DNA of 22,076 bases, taken from Tritrichomonas musculus (Eukaryota; Parabasalia; Tritrichomonadida; Tritrichomonadidae). Location of the stretch: the NCBI GenBank assembly GCA_039105265.1, contig JAPFFF010000471.1, positions 1 to 22,076 of the forward strand. Direction: 5' to 3'. The position numbers were made by a program, and so were the translations under genes. Of this stretch, positions 1 through 6,854 are shown piece after piece. Below the pieces are notes generated by a model. The model made no database searches. It saw only the letters and a list, made by a program, of their open reading frames with translations, and was not told the DNA's origin. How positions within the stretch are numbered: position 1 is the first letter of the stretch; the number at the start of each line of letters is the position of its first letter.

Positions 1-236
1 ATTTTTGATGTAAAATGCCTTTGGCACGCATTTGTTAAATCTTCATGGTGTATTCCACACCCATCATCTTCTATTCTGATCAAATTATATCCTCCATTTT
101 CTATTTTTAAATCAATTCTTTCGGCGCCTGCATCAATTGAATTTTCAATTAATTCTTTAACGACATTGAGAGGTCTTTGAATAACTTCTCCTGCGGCAAT
201 TTGTTTAATAACTTTGGCATCTAATTTACGAATCAT
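1..236 (-). CDS. MLH1: MLH1-like MutL mismatch-repair protein, N-terminal part (runs off the window)
   Basis: The minus strand reads open from ATG at 236 to the window edge, about 78 residues. The protein begins with the hallmark MutL N-terminus: [10 protein letters not shown] at about residues 13-22, [12 protein letters not shown] at about 28-39 (GHKL ATPase motif I, with the Mg-binding Asn) and DDGCGI at about 58-63 (motif II, DxGxG). MutL proteins are ATP-driven matchmakers in DNA mismatch repair. The form [16 protein letters not shown] fits eukaryotic MLH1 better than PMS1/PMS2, but PMS1 cannot be excluded from the N-terminus alone. This is a host gene, separate from the virus-like element to its right. 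A T-rich and TAA-rich leader precedes the ATG. No good TCAYTW initiator is seen within 40 nt on this strand. Confidence 0.93.
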   Translation of the reverse strand, partial: MIRKLDAKVIKQIAAGEVIQRPLNVVKELIENSIDAGAERIDLKIENGGYNLIRIEDDGCGIHHEDLTNACQRHFTSK

Positions 237-289
237 TTAAAAAATAATAATAATAATAAACGTGCATTTTTTGAATTGAAAAATATTTC

Positions 290-302
290 TCACTTATCAT
301 TT
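290..302 (+). promoter_or_regulatory. Trichomonas-type initiator pair (TCACTT, TCATTT)
   Basis: Two matches to the Trichomonas initiator TCAYTW lie at 290-295 and 297-302. The second places its +1 adenine 17 nt before the ATG at 316, the usual distance in T. vaginalis. It points rightward, away from the MLH1-like gene, so the spacer may hold a divergent host promoter. Confidence 0.55.
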
Positions 303-315
303 TCTATTCTGATAA

Positions 316-399
316 ATGATTCTTGTTGGCATCAGCAAGGTCTTGGATTCGCTCGCCGCCAGCCAAGTTGTATGTAGCCTCCGTAAAAATATTAAATGA
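316..399 (+). pseudogene. Possible 5' remnant of a divergent host gene (27 codons)
   Basis: An ATG sits at the right distance from a strong initiator and opens 27 codons (MILVGISKVLDSLAASQVVC...) before a stop. GC content is higher than in the flanking DNA, as in coding sequence, up to about 385. It may be the start of a host gene that was separated from its body when the element inserted or by older rearrangement, or a tiny unknown gene. A GTATGT string at 370-375 resembles the Trichomonas intron donor, but no ACTAACACACAG-like acceptor follows before 520. No family is recognised. Low confidence. Confidence 0.28.
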
Positions 400-429
400 T
401 TAAATTTGCAAATAATAGAATTGAATGCA

Positions 430-460
430 CACTTTTTGAGTATTTCGCTCTCAAAAAGTG
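430..460. repeat. Perfect inverted repeat, 11-bp arms, 9-nt loop
   Basis: CACTTTTTGAG at 430-440 is matched by CTCAAAAAGTG at 450-460. It lies in host spacer or very close to the element's left end. It could be a transcription stop for the rightward reading frame at 316, a protein site, or a relic of a small inverted-repeat element. The sequence alone does not decide. Confidence 0.6.
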
Positions 461-508
461 CGGAGTGGAATTTGTAAATCTCTCAAATAGGTCCACTTTT
501 ATTTCAAG

Positions 509-568
509 TAGTATATACTAGTCGGTTTCCGCGGGGCACAGGCTGCCCACGCGTCAACACGAACTAGT
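509..568. repeat. Candidate left terminal segment: palindrome plus GC-rich island between two ACTAGT sites
   Basis: A perfect 12-bp palindrome TAGTATATACTA (509-520) overlaps ACTAGT at 517-522, and a second ACTAGT lies at 563-568. Between them is a 40-bp GC-rich island, unusual in this AT-rich DNA, with a short hairpin GGGCA-CAGGC-TGCCC (534-548). Polinton ends are inverted repeats that usually begin with AG, and an AG lies at 507-508. Calling this the left terminus is inference, because the matching right end is not in the window. Confidence 0.4.
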
Positions 569-569
569 T

Positions 570-638
570 AAAAAAAAAAAAGAAAAAAAAAAAAAGAAAA
601 AAAGAAAAAGAAAAAAAAAAAAACTTCTTCTTCTTTTC
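570..638. repeat. 54-nt pure purine tract followed by a pyrimidine tract
   Basis: Positions 570-623 contain only A and G (A-runs broken by single Gs), and 624-638 contain only C and T (CTTCTTCTTCTTTTC). The asymmetric strand composition could form unusual DNA structure or keep nucleosomes away. It lies in the non-coding stretch between the element's end and its first gene. Confidence 0.7.
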
Positions 639-670
639 ATGTTATCCCACCCACCCACCTCAACGCCTAC

Positions 671-734
671 CATCAATGAAACGGCACAGGTACCCCACCC
701 CACAACCGCCCATCTATGAAACGGCACAGGTACC
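671..734 (+). repeat. 24-nt direct repeat, two copies 40 bp apart, in a C-rich leader
   Basis: The segments 671-694 and 711-734 match at 23 of 24 positions. Both end with GGCACAGGTACC, which contains the palindrome GGTACC. They lie just upstream of the HNH gene among C-runs (646-659 and 693-711). The role is unknown. A binding site or part of a terminal repeat are both possible. Confidence 0.65.
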
Positions 735-773
735 TGCCCCGAGAATCTCGTACCTATTTCTTTCTATATGTAA

Positions 774-1109
774 ATGTCATTTGTACCACTCAAAGGCTTT
801 ACTAACGACTATGAGATACTGAATAGGTACCCCTTTACTATAAGACGTAAGAGTAATCATTTTATATGCAAAGATGCAAAACATATAAAGGGGTATATAC
901 GTGTATGTCTAAATGGCGACTACTACTTGAAACATGTACTTATAGCAAGACAGTTCATACCTAATGATGACCCACAACATAAAATAGAGGTAGACCATAT
1001 CAATAGGAATAGGGCTGACTACCATCTAAGCAACTTAAGATGGATAACCCCAACTGATAGTAACTATAACAGGGATATGCCCAAAATTATAAATGCGAGG
1101 GCAGATTAG
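774..1109 (+). CDS. HNH homing-type endonuclease (NUMOD4/HNH_3-like)
   Basis: A small nuclease of 111 residues that would make breaks in DNA. The C-terminal half carries the HNH pattern: VDHINRNRADYHLSNLRW at residues 73-90, with the D74-H75 pair, Asn87 and LRW, then an Asn-rich tail (SNYN, 96-99). The N-terminus (GFTNDYEILNRYPFTIRR, 8-25) resembles the NUMOD4-type segment that precedes HNH domains in phage-type homing endonucleases. It is the first gene inside the element's left end and overlaps the 3' end of the opposing small gene by 23 bp. The start is set by TATGTAAATG, and no TCAYTW initiator lies nearby. It may be a passenger homing gene or may help the element move. The family call is firm; the role is inferred. 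Confidence 0.85.
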   Translation: MSFVPLKGFTNDYEILNRYPFTIRRKSNHFICKDAKHIKGYIRVCLNGDYYLKHVLIARQFIPNDDPQHKIEVDHINRNRADYHLSNLRWITPTDSNYNRDMPKIINARAD

Positions 1110-1350
1110 ATATTTGGTACTCTAAGAACTCAAAGGCAAAATGTTCTATTTGGTCGATAAATTCCAAATCACCATCTTTCATAATTACATTAAGAATTTC
1201 AGGTTCGAAATACTCAGCAGCTAACTCTTTTATCTTTTTAATTAAAATACCACATACACCCTCATTAGTCTCACATCTATATTCATAGAGGTAAGACACT
1301 ATTTTATAGAGGATATTCATACGCTCTTTTATGGTCATGTAATAAGCCAT
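1087..1350 (-). CDS. Small acidic protein of unknown function (87 aa)
   Basis: No family is recognised. The product is mostly helical by composition, with a basic N-terminal part (MTIKERMNILYKIVSYLYEYR) and an acidic C-terminal part (KDGDLEFIDQIEHFAFEFLEY). Support for a real gene comes from its promoter: on the minus strand two TCATTT initiator matches (plus-strand 1368-1373 and 1373-1378) lie about 20-25 nt before the ATG. It is divergent from the coiled-coil gene at 1418 and shares the 67-bp gap with it. It converges on and slightly overlaps the HNH gene. Its place with other initiator-bearing small genes suggests an early or regulatory role, which is inference. Confidence 0.6.
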   Translation of the reverse strand: MAYYMTIKERMNILYKIVSYLYEYRCETNEGVCGILIKKIKELAAEYFEPEILNVIMKDGDLEFIDQIEHFAFEFLEYQISNLPSHL

Positions 1351-1417
1351 TTATACAGAAATAAAAAAAATGAAATGAACAATAGAAAAATATTTAGTCA
1401 TTTCACTTTTTTCTTTG
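1351..1417. promoter_or_regulatory. Divergent promoter with host-type initiators on both strands
   Basis: The 67-bp gap between two divergent genes contains TCATTT (1398-1403) and TCACTT (1403-1408) pointing right, with +1 of the second 13 nt before the ATG at 1418. It also contains two TCATTT copies pointing left (1368-1378). These are canonical Trichomonas RNA polymerase II initiators at the canonical distance. Confidence 0.7.
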
Positions 1418-1657
1418 ATGAATATCGATAAGAAGATACGATTGACCACTGAAATGCTCAACGCTAAAATCATGGATGAAAAGCAAAAGCTTGAAACTTA
1501 CATGTTGCTCCAAATTGATCAACTCCACCAACGACTTGATGAGGTTCTTAATAGGGTCAACCTGCTATCCTTAAAACTCGATTCTGTCATTGATGACCTT
1601 GCAAATATGAAGGTCAACGTTGATGATATCAACAGCAGCCTTGATAACCTTCATTAA
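1418..1657 (+). CDS. Small coiled-coil protein (79 aa), function unknown
   Basis: ATG at 1418 is chosen because it lies 13 nt from a TCACTT initiator. The in-frame TTG just before it is not a plausible eukaryotic start. The product is almost one continuous amphipathic helix with leucine, isoleucine and valine in heptad spacing (for example LLQIDQLHQRLDEVLNRV at about residues 30-47), and lacks Gly and Pro. Such short coiled coils usually make dimers or trimers. No family is recognised. It precedes the structural block but, unlike it, has the host initiator. It may be a regulator or scaffold, which is speculation. Confidence 0.65.
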   Translation: MNIDKKIRLTTEMLNAKIMDEKQKLETYMLLQIDQLHQRLDEVLNRVNLLSLKLDSVIDDLANMKVNVDDINSSLDNLH

Positions 1658-1698
1658 TAAACAACATCTTCTTCTTCTTTCTTTTATTTGATTTTTAA

Positions 1699-3267
1699 AT
1701 GACAAGTGATGTAGGTACACAAACAAAACCTAACAATAAAATACAACTATTACAAGGTACTATTAAATTTCGACCTAAACTAGTTGATAGAGATGTTGCA
1801 AGATTAACAAGAGGTTTGGGTCAAACTATATGGAAGTTCTCTAATAATCAAATAAATCTACAAAAATTATATGAGACATATTTAAATACTAGTATAGCTT
1901 TTAAAGACGTACTTGAATTTGCTAATAGACTCAAGAGAGAGAGACCAAAAGCAAAATTTTCAGGTTGTGTGTTTGCTATTAAGAAAAATCAAGATGATAA
2001 AGATGAACATGGGCATTACATAACAGTATTAAAGCCATATCAATATACTCTCCAAGAATCAGATCAAGGTATATTAACAGAGATAAAATTACATTATGAT
2101 ATTATCAACATAAGGATATCTCGAATGAAGACTGAGGAGGAAAAACAAGCAGCTAGAGAACTGAGAGAGCAGATGAAAGAAAGAACATTGAAAAGTGATA
2201 AGAAAGAATATAAAACTAGAGGTATTCAAACAGATGATATACCAGAATTGGCTCCATTACCCAGACCTCCAACTTTAAATCGAAATGATTATCATCTTAA
2301 CCTTAGGAAAATCGGTAGGAACCGACCCACAAATGTTGAGCCACCAACAAGGGATCAGAATCAAAACAGAATTCAACTTTTACTTCAAAGTAGTACAAAT
2401 TTAGACGAGGATGATAGACCTAAGAAAAAATCAAAACAACATAAGAAAAAATCAAAACGACCTCGTTCACCTTCACCTCCACCTCCACCACCTCATTCAC
2501 CTCCACCTCCACCACCTCCTCCTCCTTCATCACCCCCTCCACAGTTTCCATCATCACATACCTCTCGAGGTACTAGTCCTCCTCCAAGAGAACCCCGTAT
2601 GACACCACAGAAGACAGGAGAGTTTACAGTAGACCAAAGACGTCATAAAATTCATGATTGGAGGAGTTTAGTCAATGATGAAAATATAGAAGAAGATGTT
2701 ATTGATGACTACTTGAAACTTCTATATAACAAAGGAAAGAGATTGAATAAACAACCTGGTCAAAATGAAGCAGAGTTTGATAAAAAGAAAATATTGGTTG
2801 TACCTACTGCATTTTATACCCTCCTTTCTATGGCATATGAGACTAATGATATGGAAAAAATACATGAACTGATGAAAAGTCCTATCTCAGGTAAACAGTC
2901 ATTTACACATTTCGATAAAGTATTTGTCCCCATTTGCTCAGATGGAGAACATTGGGTTTTATGTATTGTTCGATATCCAAAGAAAATAATCGAATGCTAT
3001 GACTCTGAGAATAAGTCAATGGCACCAGAGGTAAAGACACTTAATAAGTGGATCAATATTTCAGGAACAGGTAAGTTAAAAGCAAAATATTATGATGTAC
3101 CTAGTCAAAGGAATAACAAGGATTGTGGAGTGTTTCTAATGGAATCTTGTCGTACCTTTTTGCATGAAGGAAATGGTAAGTTTAAACAACGCAATATACC
3201 AGATATTAGAAAGAGAATACTTCGAGAACTTCAAAACAATGAATTAGAAACAGGTGTTGTATATTAA
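1699..3267 (+). CDS. Ulp1/C48-type cysteine protease with long N-terminal extension (maturation protease candidate)
   Basis: The C-terminal domain (about 315-515) is a Ulp1/adenain-fold cysteine protease. It shows WRSLVNDENIEEDVIDDYLKLL (cf. WLNDE..I..Y of Ulp1), His418 in EHWV, Asp435 in ECYDSE, Gln470 in VPSQ and the nucleophile Cys476 in KDCGVF, the complete order His-Asp-Gln-Cys. In Polintons this protease is thought to mature capsid proteins as adenain does in adenovirus. The first half (1-240) is not recognised. It is followed by a basic stretch PKKKSKQHKKKSKRPR (241-256), a good bipartite nuclear signal, and a long proline run (about 258-297) that links to the protease. GxQT motifs at 6-9 and 175-178 resemble dynein light chain LC8 sites. 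First gene of the packed structural block; the start has TTTTTAAATG and no initiator. Confidence 0.88.
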   Translation: MTSDVGTQTKPNNKIQLLQGTIKFRPKLVDRDVARLTRGLGQTIWKFSNNQINLQKLYETYLNTSIAFKDVLEFANRLKRERPKAKFSGCVFAIKKNQDDKDEHGHYITVLKPYQYTLQESDQGILTEIKLHYDIINIRISRMKTEEEKQAARELREQMKERTLKSDKKEYKTRGIQTDDIPELAPLPRPPTLNRNDYHLNLRKIGRNRPTNVEPPTRDQNQNRIQLLLQSSTNLDEDDRPKKKSKQHKKKSKRPRSPSPPPPPPHSPPPPPPPPPSSPPPQFPSSHTSRGTSPPPREPRMTPQKTGEFTVDQRRHKIHDWRSLVNDENIEEDVIDDYLKLLYNKGKRLNKQPGQNEAEFDKKKILVVPTAFYTLLSMAYETNDMEKIHELMKSPISGKQSFTHFDKVFVPICSDGEHWVLCIVRYPKKIIECYDSENKSMAPEVKTLNKWINISGTGKLKAKYYDVPSQRNNKDCGVFLMESCRTFLHEGNGKFKQRNIPDIRKRILRELQNNELETGVVY

Positions 3268-3291
3268 TAAAGACTTTTTATTCAACTCGAA

Positions 3292-4296
3292 ATGGAATTA
3301 CCACCAAGTGTTAACACTTTATATCCTAATCGAGATAATATAGTTAATGATGGTAATACACCTCTTCCAATCGAAACAGCCTACTTCCTTGAGGATGCTC
3401 AACATGATAAAGCTAAGTTTAATAGGTATTGGTTTAATTTCCCACCAGAATGGTCAACTGCAAACAAAGGGGAATCTATTGTTGGTGTTCGTTCAGCGCA
3501 TATCATTAAGAGAAGACGCAAATTAGAATTTAATGTGACTATATTTAAAGTTCAAAAATCCTACTTTGTTTTACATGGAGGAAATATAAACGACCCTATT
3601 TTAACTCAAGAACTACTTGATAAATTCTACCAGGACCAACTCAAAGTAGAATATGAAAAAGAGCCTACTTGGAAATGGATAGCAAATTTTGATGTTATTG
3701 ATTGGGTGTCAGAGGAAGGGGACTTAAGAGGGTTCTTTGATGCTGTCAACACCGCGATGAAATCTTGGATAGCTATGCATGGAGAATATGGACATGCATT
3801 TTCCCAAAATGATTCATTAATTGCATATCGAGATATACAAACAGATGGATATTATGATAAAGATGGTTTTCATGAAATTATATATACTAAAAATAATGAT
3901 AATATAGAGGAAGATTCAAGCCAATTTATCAATTTTTTCCAAATTGGTGATTGGAATGAGGACTTTGCAGATGTGTTTAATATAGGCACAGGAGCTTATC
4001 AAAATAACCCTAAGAAGTATTCAACTTTAAGTAAGAGGTTGGTATTTGATAATGTATGGGACAGACATCCATGTAAAATATATTCATCTATTGGTGAACA
4101 AGCATTACATAACTATATTGGAGATAGTGATGTTGAATATAGTCCGATTAAGTACTTCAAGTTAAACTCAATGGACCAAAGGTTTTGGATAGACTTCTAT
4201 AGTGATGCACATTATAATTGTCCAACCAAACTACCTCCTAAAGATTCATTTGTTATCGAAATGCAATTCCTTCAATACGATAAGATGTTTATTTAA
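3292..4296 (+). CDS. Unknown 334-aa protein, minor structural protein candidate
   Basis: No family is recognised with certainty. The protein is rich in aromatic residues and predicted beta strands (YWFNFPPEW near residue 46, KLEFNVTIFKVQKSYFVL near 77-94), and ends in a strand-like FVIEMQFLQYDKMFI. There are no membrane segments and no signal peptide. It sits between the protease and the integrase, with 24-nt and 6-nt gaps, inside the structural block. Polintons usually encode a single-jelly-roll minor capsid (penton) protein in this neighbourhood, and the length and strand content allow that, but the 246-aa gene at 17206-17946 is a rival candidate. Structure prediction would decide. Confidence 0.75.
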   Translation: MELPPSVNTLYPNRDNIVNDGNTPLPIETAYFLEDAQHDKAKFNRYWFNFPPEWSTANKGESIVGVRSAHIIKRRRKLEFNVTIFKVQKSYFVLHGGNINDPILTQELLDKFYQDQLKVEYEKEPTWKWIANFDVIDWVSEEGDLRGFFDAVNTAMKSWIAMHGEYGHAFSQNDSLIAYRDIQTDGYYDKDGFHEIIYTKNNDNIEEDSSQFINFFQIGDWNEDFADVFNIGTGAYQNNPKKYSTLSKRLVFDNVWDRHPCKIYSSIGEQALHNYIGDSDVEYSPIKYFKLNSMDQRFWIDFYSDAHYNCPTKLPPKDSFVIEMQFLQYDKMFI

Positions 4297-4302
4297 AAAT
4301 AA

Positions 4303-5457
4303 ATGAGTAAAGAAGAACCAAGCCCATATGAAAAATTATACAACAAAGCTAAATGGAAGACCTTGGACAAATACCTTAGCATGGCAAAACAAGAGAATCT
4401 AAATGAAGAAGAAGCAAAGAAATACTTTGATGAAAGAGTAGTACATGATAAGAGAGTACCTAAAGCACAATTTATACCTATTGTATCCAAACATCCTCAT
4501 GGTTATCAAATGGATACCTTCATTAATAATAAAGAGGCAGGTGGGTTGAATTATCTAATGTTCATCAATATCAACACCAGAAAAGCATATGCATATCCTA
4601 TGAATGGTAAAGGAGCAAGAGAAGTATTAACAGCACTTCATAAATTTGTTAATGATGTACCTCATGTATATTCGATAACAAGTGATGAGGATGCAGCATA
4701 TTTATCATCAACAGTCTTAGACTTCATGAGAGAGAAGAACATAAAATACCGAACAACAACTGAGAATAACCATAATGTACTTGGCATTATTAATAGGTTT
4801 ATGAGAACCATAAGAGATGCTATTGGTGAAAATAGGTTTATTCAACCAAAGGAGATGCATGATTTGGTCAACATATATAACAACTCTCCTCATAGGTCTT
4901 TAGATAATAAAGCACCTAATGATATTACTCCAGAGGATGAAATAAAGTACATACAAAAGAATGCACGCATTAATCCATACCATTTTAATCCAGGTGAGAA
5001 GGTCAGGTTAGTACTCGAAAAAGAACCATTTGGTAAAAGAAGAAGTAATTTGTCTAATGAGTCTTATATAGTTGACTCGCAAAAAGGTAACCAGTTTGTG
5101 GTCAAGTCCAAAGATGGTTCAACTAGTTCATTCCCTGGATATAGGTTGTTAAGGACAAGAGACAAAAGGATTAAAGTAGCTGAAAGACTAAATGAAGGTA
5201 AAGAAGGTATTATTGAAAAAATATATAACTTTGATGAAGATACTGGTAAGTATGATTTAAAATGGGAAGGAGTCGAAGGTGATGATGCCTTTGCTAGACA
5301 AACTATTAGAGATGTAAGGAGAGGTAATCCATTAGTACTTGGTACAGCAGAAAGACAATATTGGTTGGAACAAAAGAAAAATTATGAACGACAAATTAAA
5401 GCAGGTCAAAAGGTTGAGGGCAAACCAATACCAGATAAAATTATGAAATACATTTAA
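4303..5457 (+). CDS. Retroviral-type (rve) integrase of the Polinton
   Basis: This enzyme inserts the element's linear DNA into the host chromosome. After a helical N-terminal part (1-65), residues about 66-210 form an RNase-H-fold integrase core. It has a first core strand at GYQMDTF (67-73), a second strand VYSITSDEDAAY (122-133), and the highly diagnostic helix-loop YNNSPHRSLDNKAP seen in retroviral and Polinton integrases. The C-terminal third includes a chromodomain-like segment (KYDLKWEGVEGDDAF) preceded by a small SH3-like basic region (FNPGEKVRLV). The gene follows the previous stop by 6 nt, with the start in AAATAAATG and no initiator. It travels with structural genes, so the enzyme might be packaged; that is inference. 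Confidence 0.9.
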   Translation: MSKEEPSPYEKLYNKAKWKTLDKYLSMAKQENLNEEEAKKYFDERVVHDKRVPKAQFIPIVSKHPHGYQMDTFINNKEAGGLNYLMFININTRKAYAYPMNGKGAREVLTALHKFVNDVPHVYSITSDEDAAYLSSTVLDFMREKNIKYRTTTENNHNVLGIINRFMRTIRDAIGENRFIQPKEMHDLVNIYNNSPHRSLDNKAPNDITPEDEIKYIQKNARINPYHFNPGEKVRLVLEKEPFGKRRSNLSNESYIVDSQKGNQFVVKSKDGSTSSFPGYRLLRTRDKRIKVAERLNEGKEGIIEKIYNFDEDTGKYDLKWEGVEGDDAFARQTIRDVRRGNPLVLGTAERQYWLEQKKNYERQIKAGQKVEGKPIPDKIMKYI

Positions 5458-5467
5458 AAATTTGTAA

Positions 5468-6334
5468 ATGGATGAACCCCCAAGTGCAGAACTAATAAAT
5501 AAAGTAGAAACATTGATTAAAGAGACCTTACGGAAGAACATGAAAGAGATAGATGGTGCTTTGATTAAACCATTATCACCTGATTATCCTTTTAGTACAA
5601 ATGGTATATACTTTTTAATTGGTAAACCAGGTGCTGGTAAAAGTTTTTGGATATGGAGACATATTATGATAACAGAGAGGTTGTTTAAACATCCATACTA
5701 CCAAAAGATAATATTTTGCTCAAGCTCTGGTAAAATGGATAAAACAGCTGAAACACTTAATAAACAGATACAATCAAGAATCGATTATGTAAAGGAAAGA
5801 GAATTAATGAGTTATCTTAAAAGACATCTTCGAAGAAAGATAAAGTATTATGCTATTGTCAAATATGTATTATCTCGAATGAAAGAGACCAATGACGAAA
5901 TGAGGAGGCTCATTGAGAAGCATCATTTAAATGAGCTCAATGATAAAATAATATATATAGCCAATAAGTTAGTCAAGTATGAAACATCATCATATCCATA
6001 TAACACATTATTGATACTAGATGATTGTGCAGGTAGTGATTTATTAAAGAATGGTAATAGTGAATTTATCAAGTTGTTAACCAAGACAAGACACTATAAT
6101 TTAACATGTATCATGGCTATCCAAACTATTCGATTTGTTCATATGAATGCGAAAAGGTTAGCAACAGATATCATATGTTATACAGGATATAGTGAGGAAG
6201 ATTTTACTAGCTTGTTGCAACAAACTAATAACTCATTAAATACTAAGCAGACAGTAGCTGAATACTTACAACATAAAGAACCACATGAAAAATTCGTAAT
6301 GAATATTTCTGCTAATAAGTACTATTTCGAATAA
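5468..6334 (+). CDS. A32-like (FtsK-HerA superfamily) genome-packaging ATPase
   Basis: This is the motor that would pump DNA into the capsid. Walker A GKPGAGKS is at residues 52-59, Walker B LLILDD at 181-186, and a sensor-like strand TCIMAIQT at 213-220 ends in the conserved Gln/Thr. The length of 288 residues fits the A32/Polinton ATPases (about 250-300). A basic helical insertion (about 105-150) lies between the Walker motifs. The gene is 10 nt after the integrase and 17 nt before the pVI-like gene, the usual Polinton neighbourhood. It has no membrane segments. The start context is TTGTAAATG with no TCAYTW initiator. Confidence 0.9.
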   Translation: MDEPPSAELINKVETLIKETLRKNMKEIDGALIKPLSPDYPFSTNGIYFLIGKPGAGKSFWIWRHIMITERLFKHPYYQKIIFCSSSGKMDKTAETLNKQIQSRIDYVKERELMSYLKRHLRRKIKYYAIVKYVLSRMKETNDEMRRLIEKHHLNELNDKIIYIANKLVKYETSSYPYNTLLILDDCAGSDLLKNGNSEFIKLLTKTRHYNLTCIMAIQTIRFVHMNAKRLATDIICYTGYSEEDFTSLLQQTNNSLNTKQTVAEYLQHKEPHEKFVMNISANKYYFE

Positions 6335-6351
6335 TTTTTTATTTTTTAAAA

Positions 6352-6807
6352 ATGGGAATTGAACGTCATTCAGTAGAAGATTATTGGAAGCCAAATTATT
6401 CCAAAAAGCAACAATTTTCTCCATGGCAAGAGATAATAAAAGGAGGAGTAGGACTAGGCGGTAAGTTATTAATGGGAGCAGCAGATAGTTTTTCGGGAGG
6501 TCTTGCAAGTAAACTATTAGATGCTTCAGCAGGTGGATTAACCAAGCATGCTGGTGTTATTGGTTCAGTTGCGAGAGGTCTTGGTGAAAGCTTCTTGAGC
6601 GATAGTACAAGAAATAAAATAGCAAATATAGCTGACACAGCATTAAAATATGTCCCAGAAGGAAAAGTGAAAACTGCCTTATCATCAATTAATAAATCTG
6701 CAAAAGGTGATTCAGTTGGAGCACCTCTTGAAAAGCCAGCATTTTCGTCTAGATCATTACAAGAGAGTGACTTTACTACCAACAATCGGGCGAGAACCTA
6801 CATCTAA
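6352..6807 (+). CDS. Glycine/alanine-rich amphipathic protein, adenovirus pVI-like candidate
   Basis: A 151-residue protein with a short polar N-terminus, then a Gly/Ala-rich amphipathic helical region (about 31-85) and a polar tail. The layout resembles adenovirus protein VI, the membrane-lytic cement protein: in both, a roughly 33-residue leader ends in a Gly-Gly site of adenain type. Here WQEIIKGG|V puts the possible cut after residue 32 (consensus M/I/L-x-G-G|X). The stretch after it could insert into membranes. It lies directly between the packaging ATPase and the capsid region and would be cut by the protease encoded at 1699. The resemblance is in pattern, not proven homology. LxGG-type strings also occur by chance in other proteins here. 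Confidence 0.8.
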   Translation: MGIERHSVEDYWKPNYSKKQQFSPWQEIIKGGVGLGGKLLMGAADSFSGGLASKLLDASAGGLTKHAGVIGSVARGLGESFLSDSTRNKIANIADTALKYVPEGKVKTALSSINKSAKGDSVGAPLEKPAFSSRSLQESDFTTNNRARTYI

Positions 6808-6854
6808 TGAAAACTCAAAAAAACTAAATTTTTGGACTTTTTTGTTTATTTTAA

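Noticed and set aside
370-375. GTATGT as a Trichomonas intron donor
   Set aside because: No ACTAACACACAG-type acceptor follows in the host spacer before the element begins.
2411-2602. Histidine/leucine-rich reading frame of 63 codons
   Set aside because: It is the out-of-frame reading of the CCT/CCA proline tract inside the protease gene.
3280-3291. TTCAACTCG as an initiator for the 334-aa gene
   Set aside because: The base after TCA is A, not C or T, so it does not fit TCAYTW.
6396-6785. 129-codon minus-strand frame
   Set aside because: It lies opposite the pVI-like gene and has no initiator. It is explained by low stop density opposite Gly/Ala codons.
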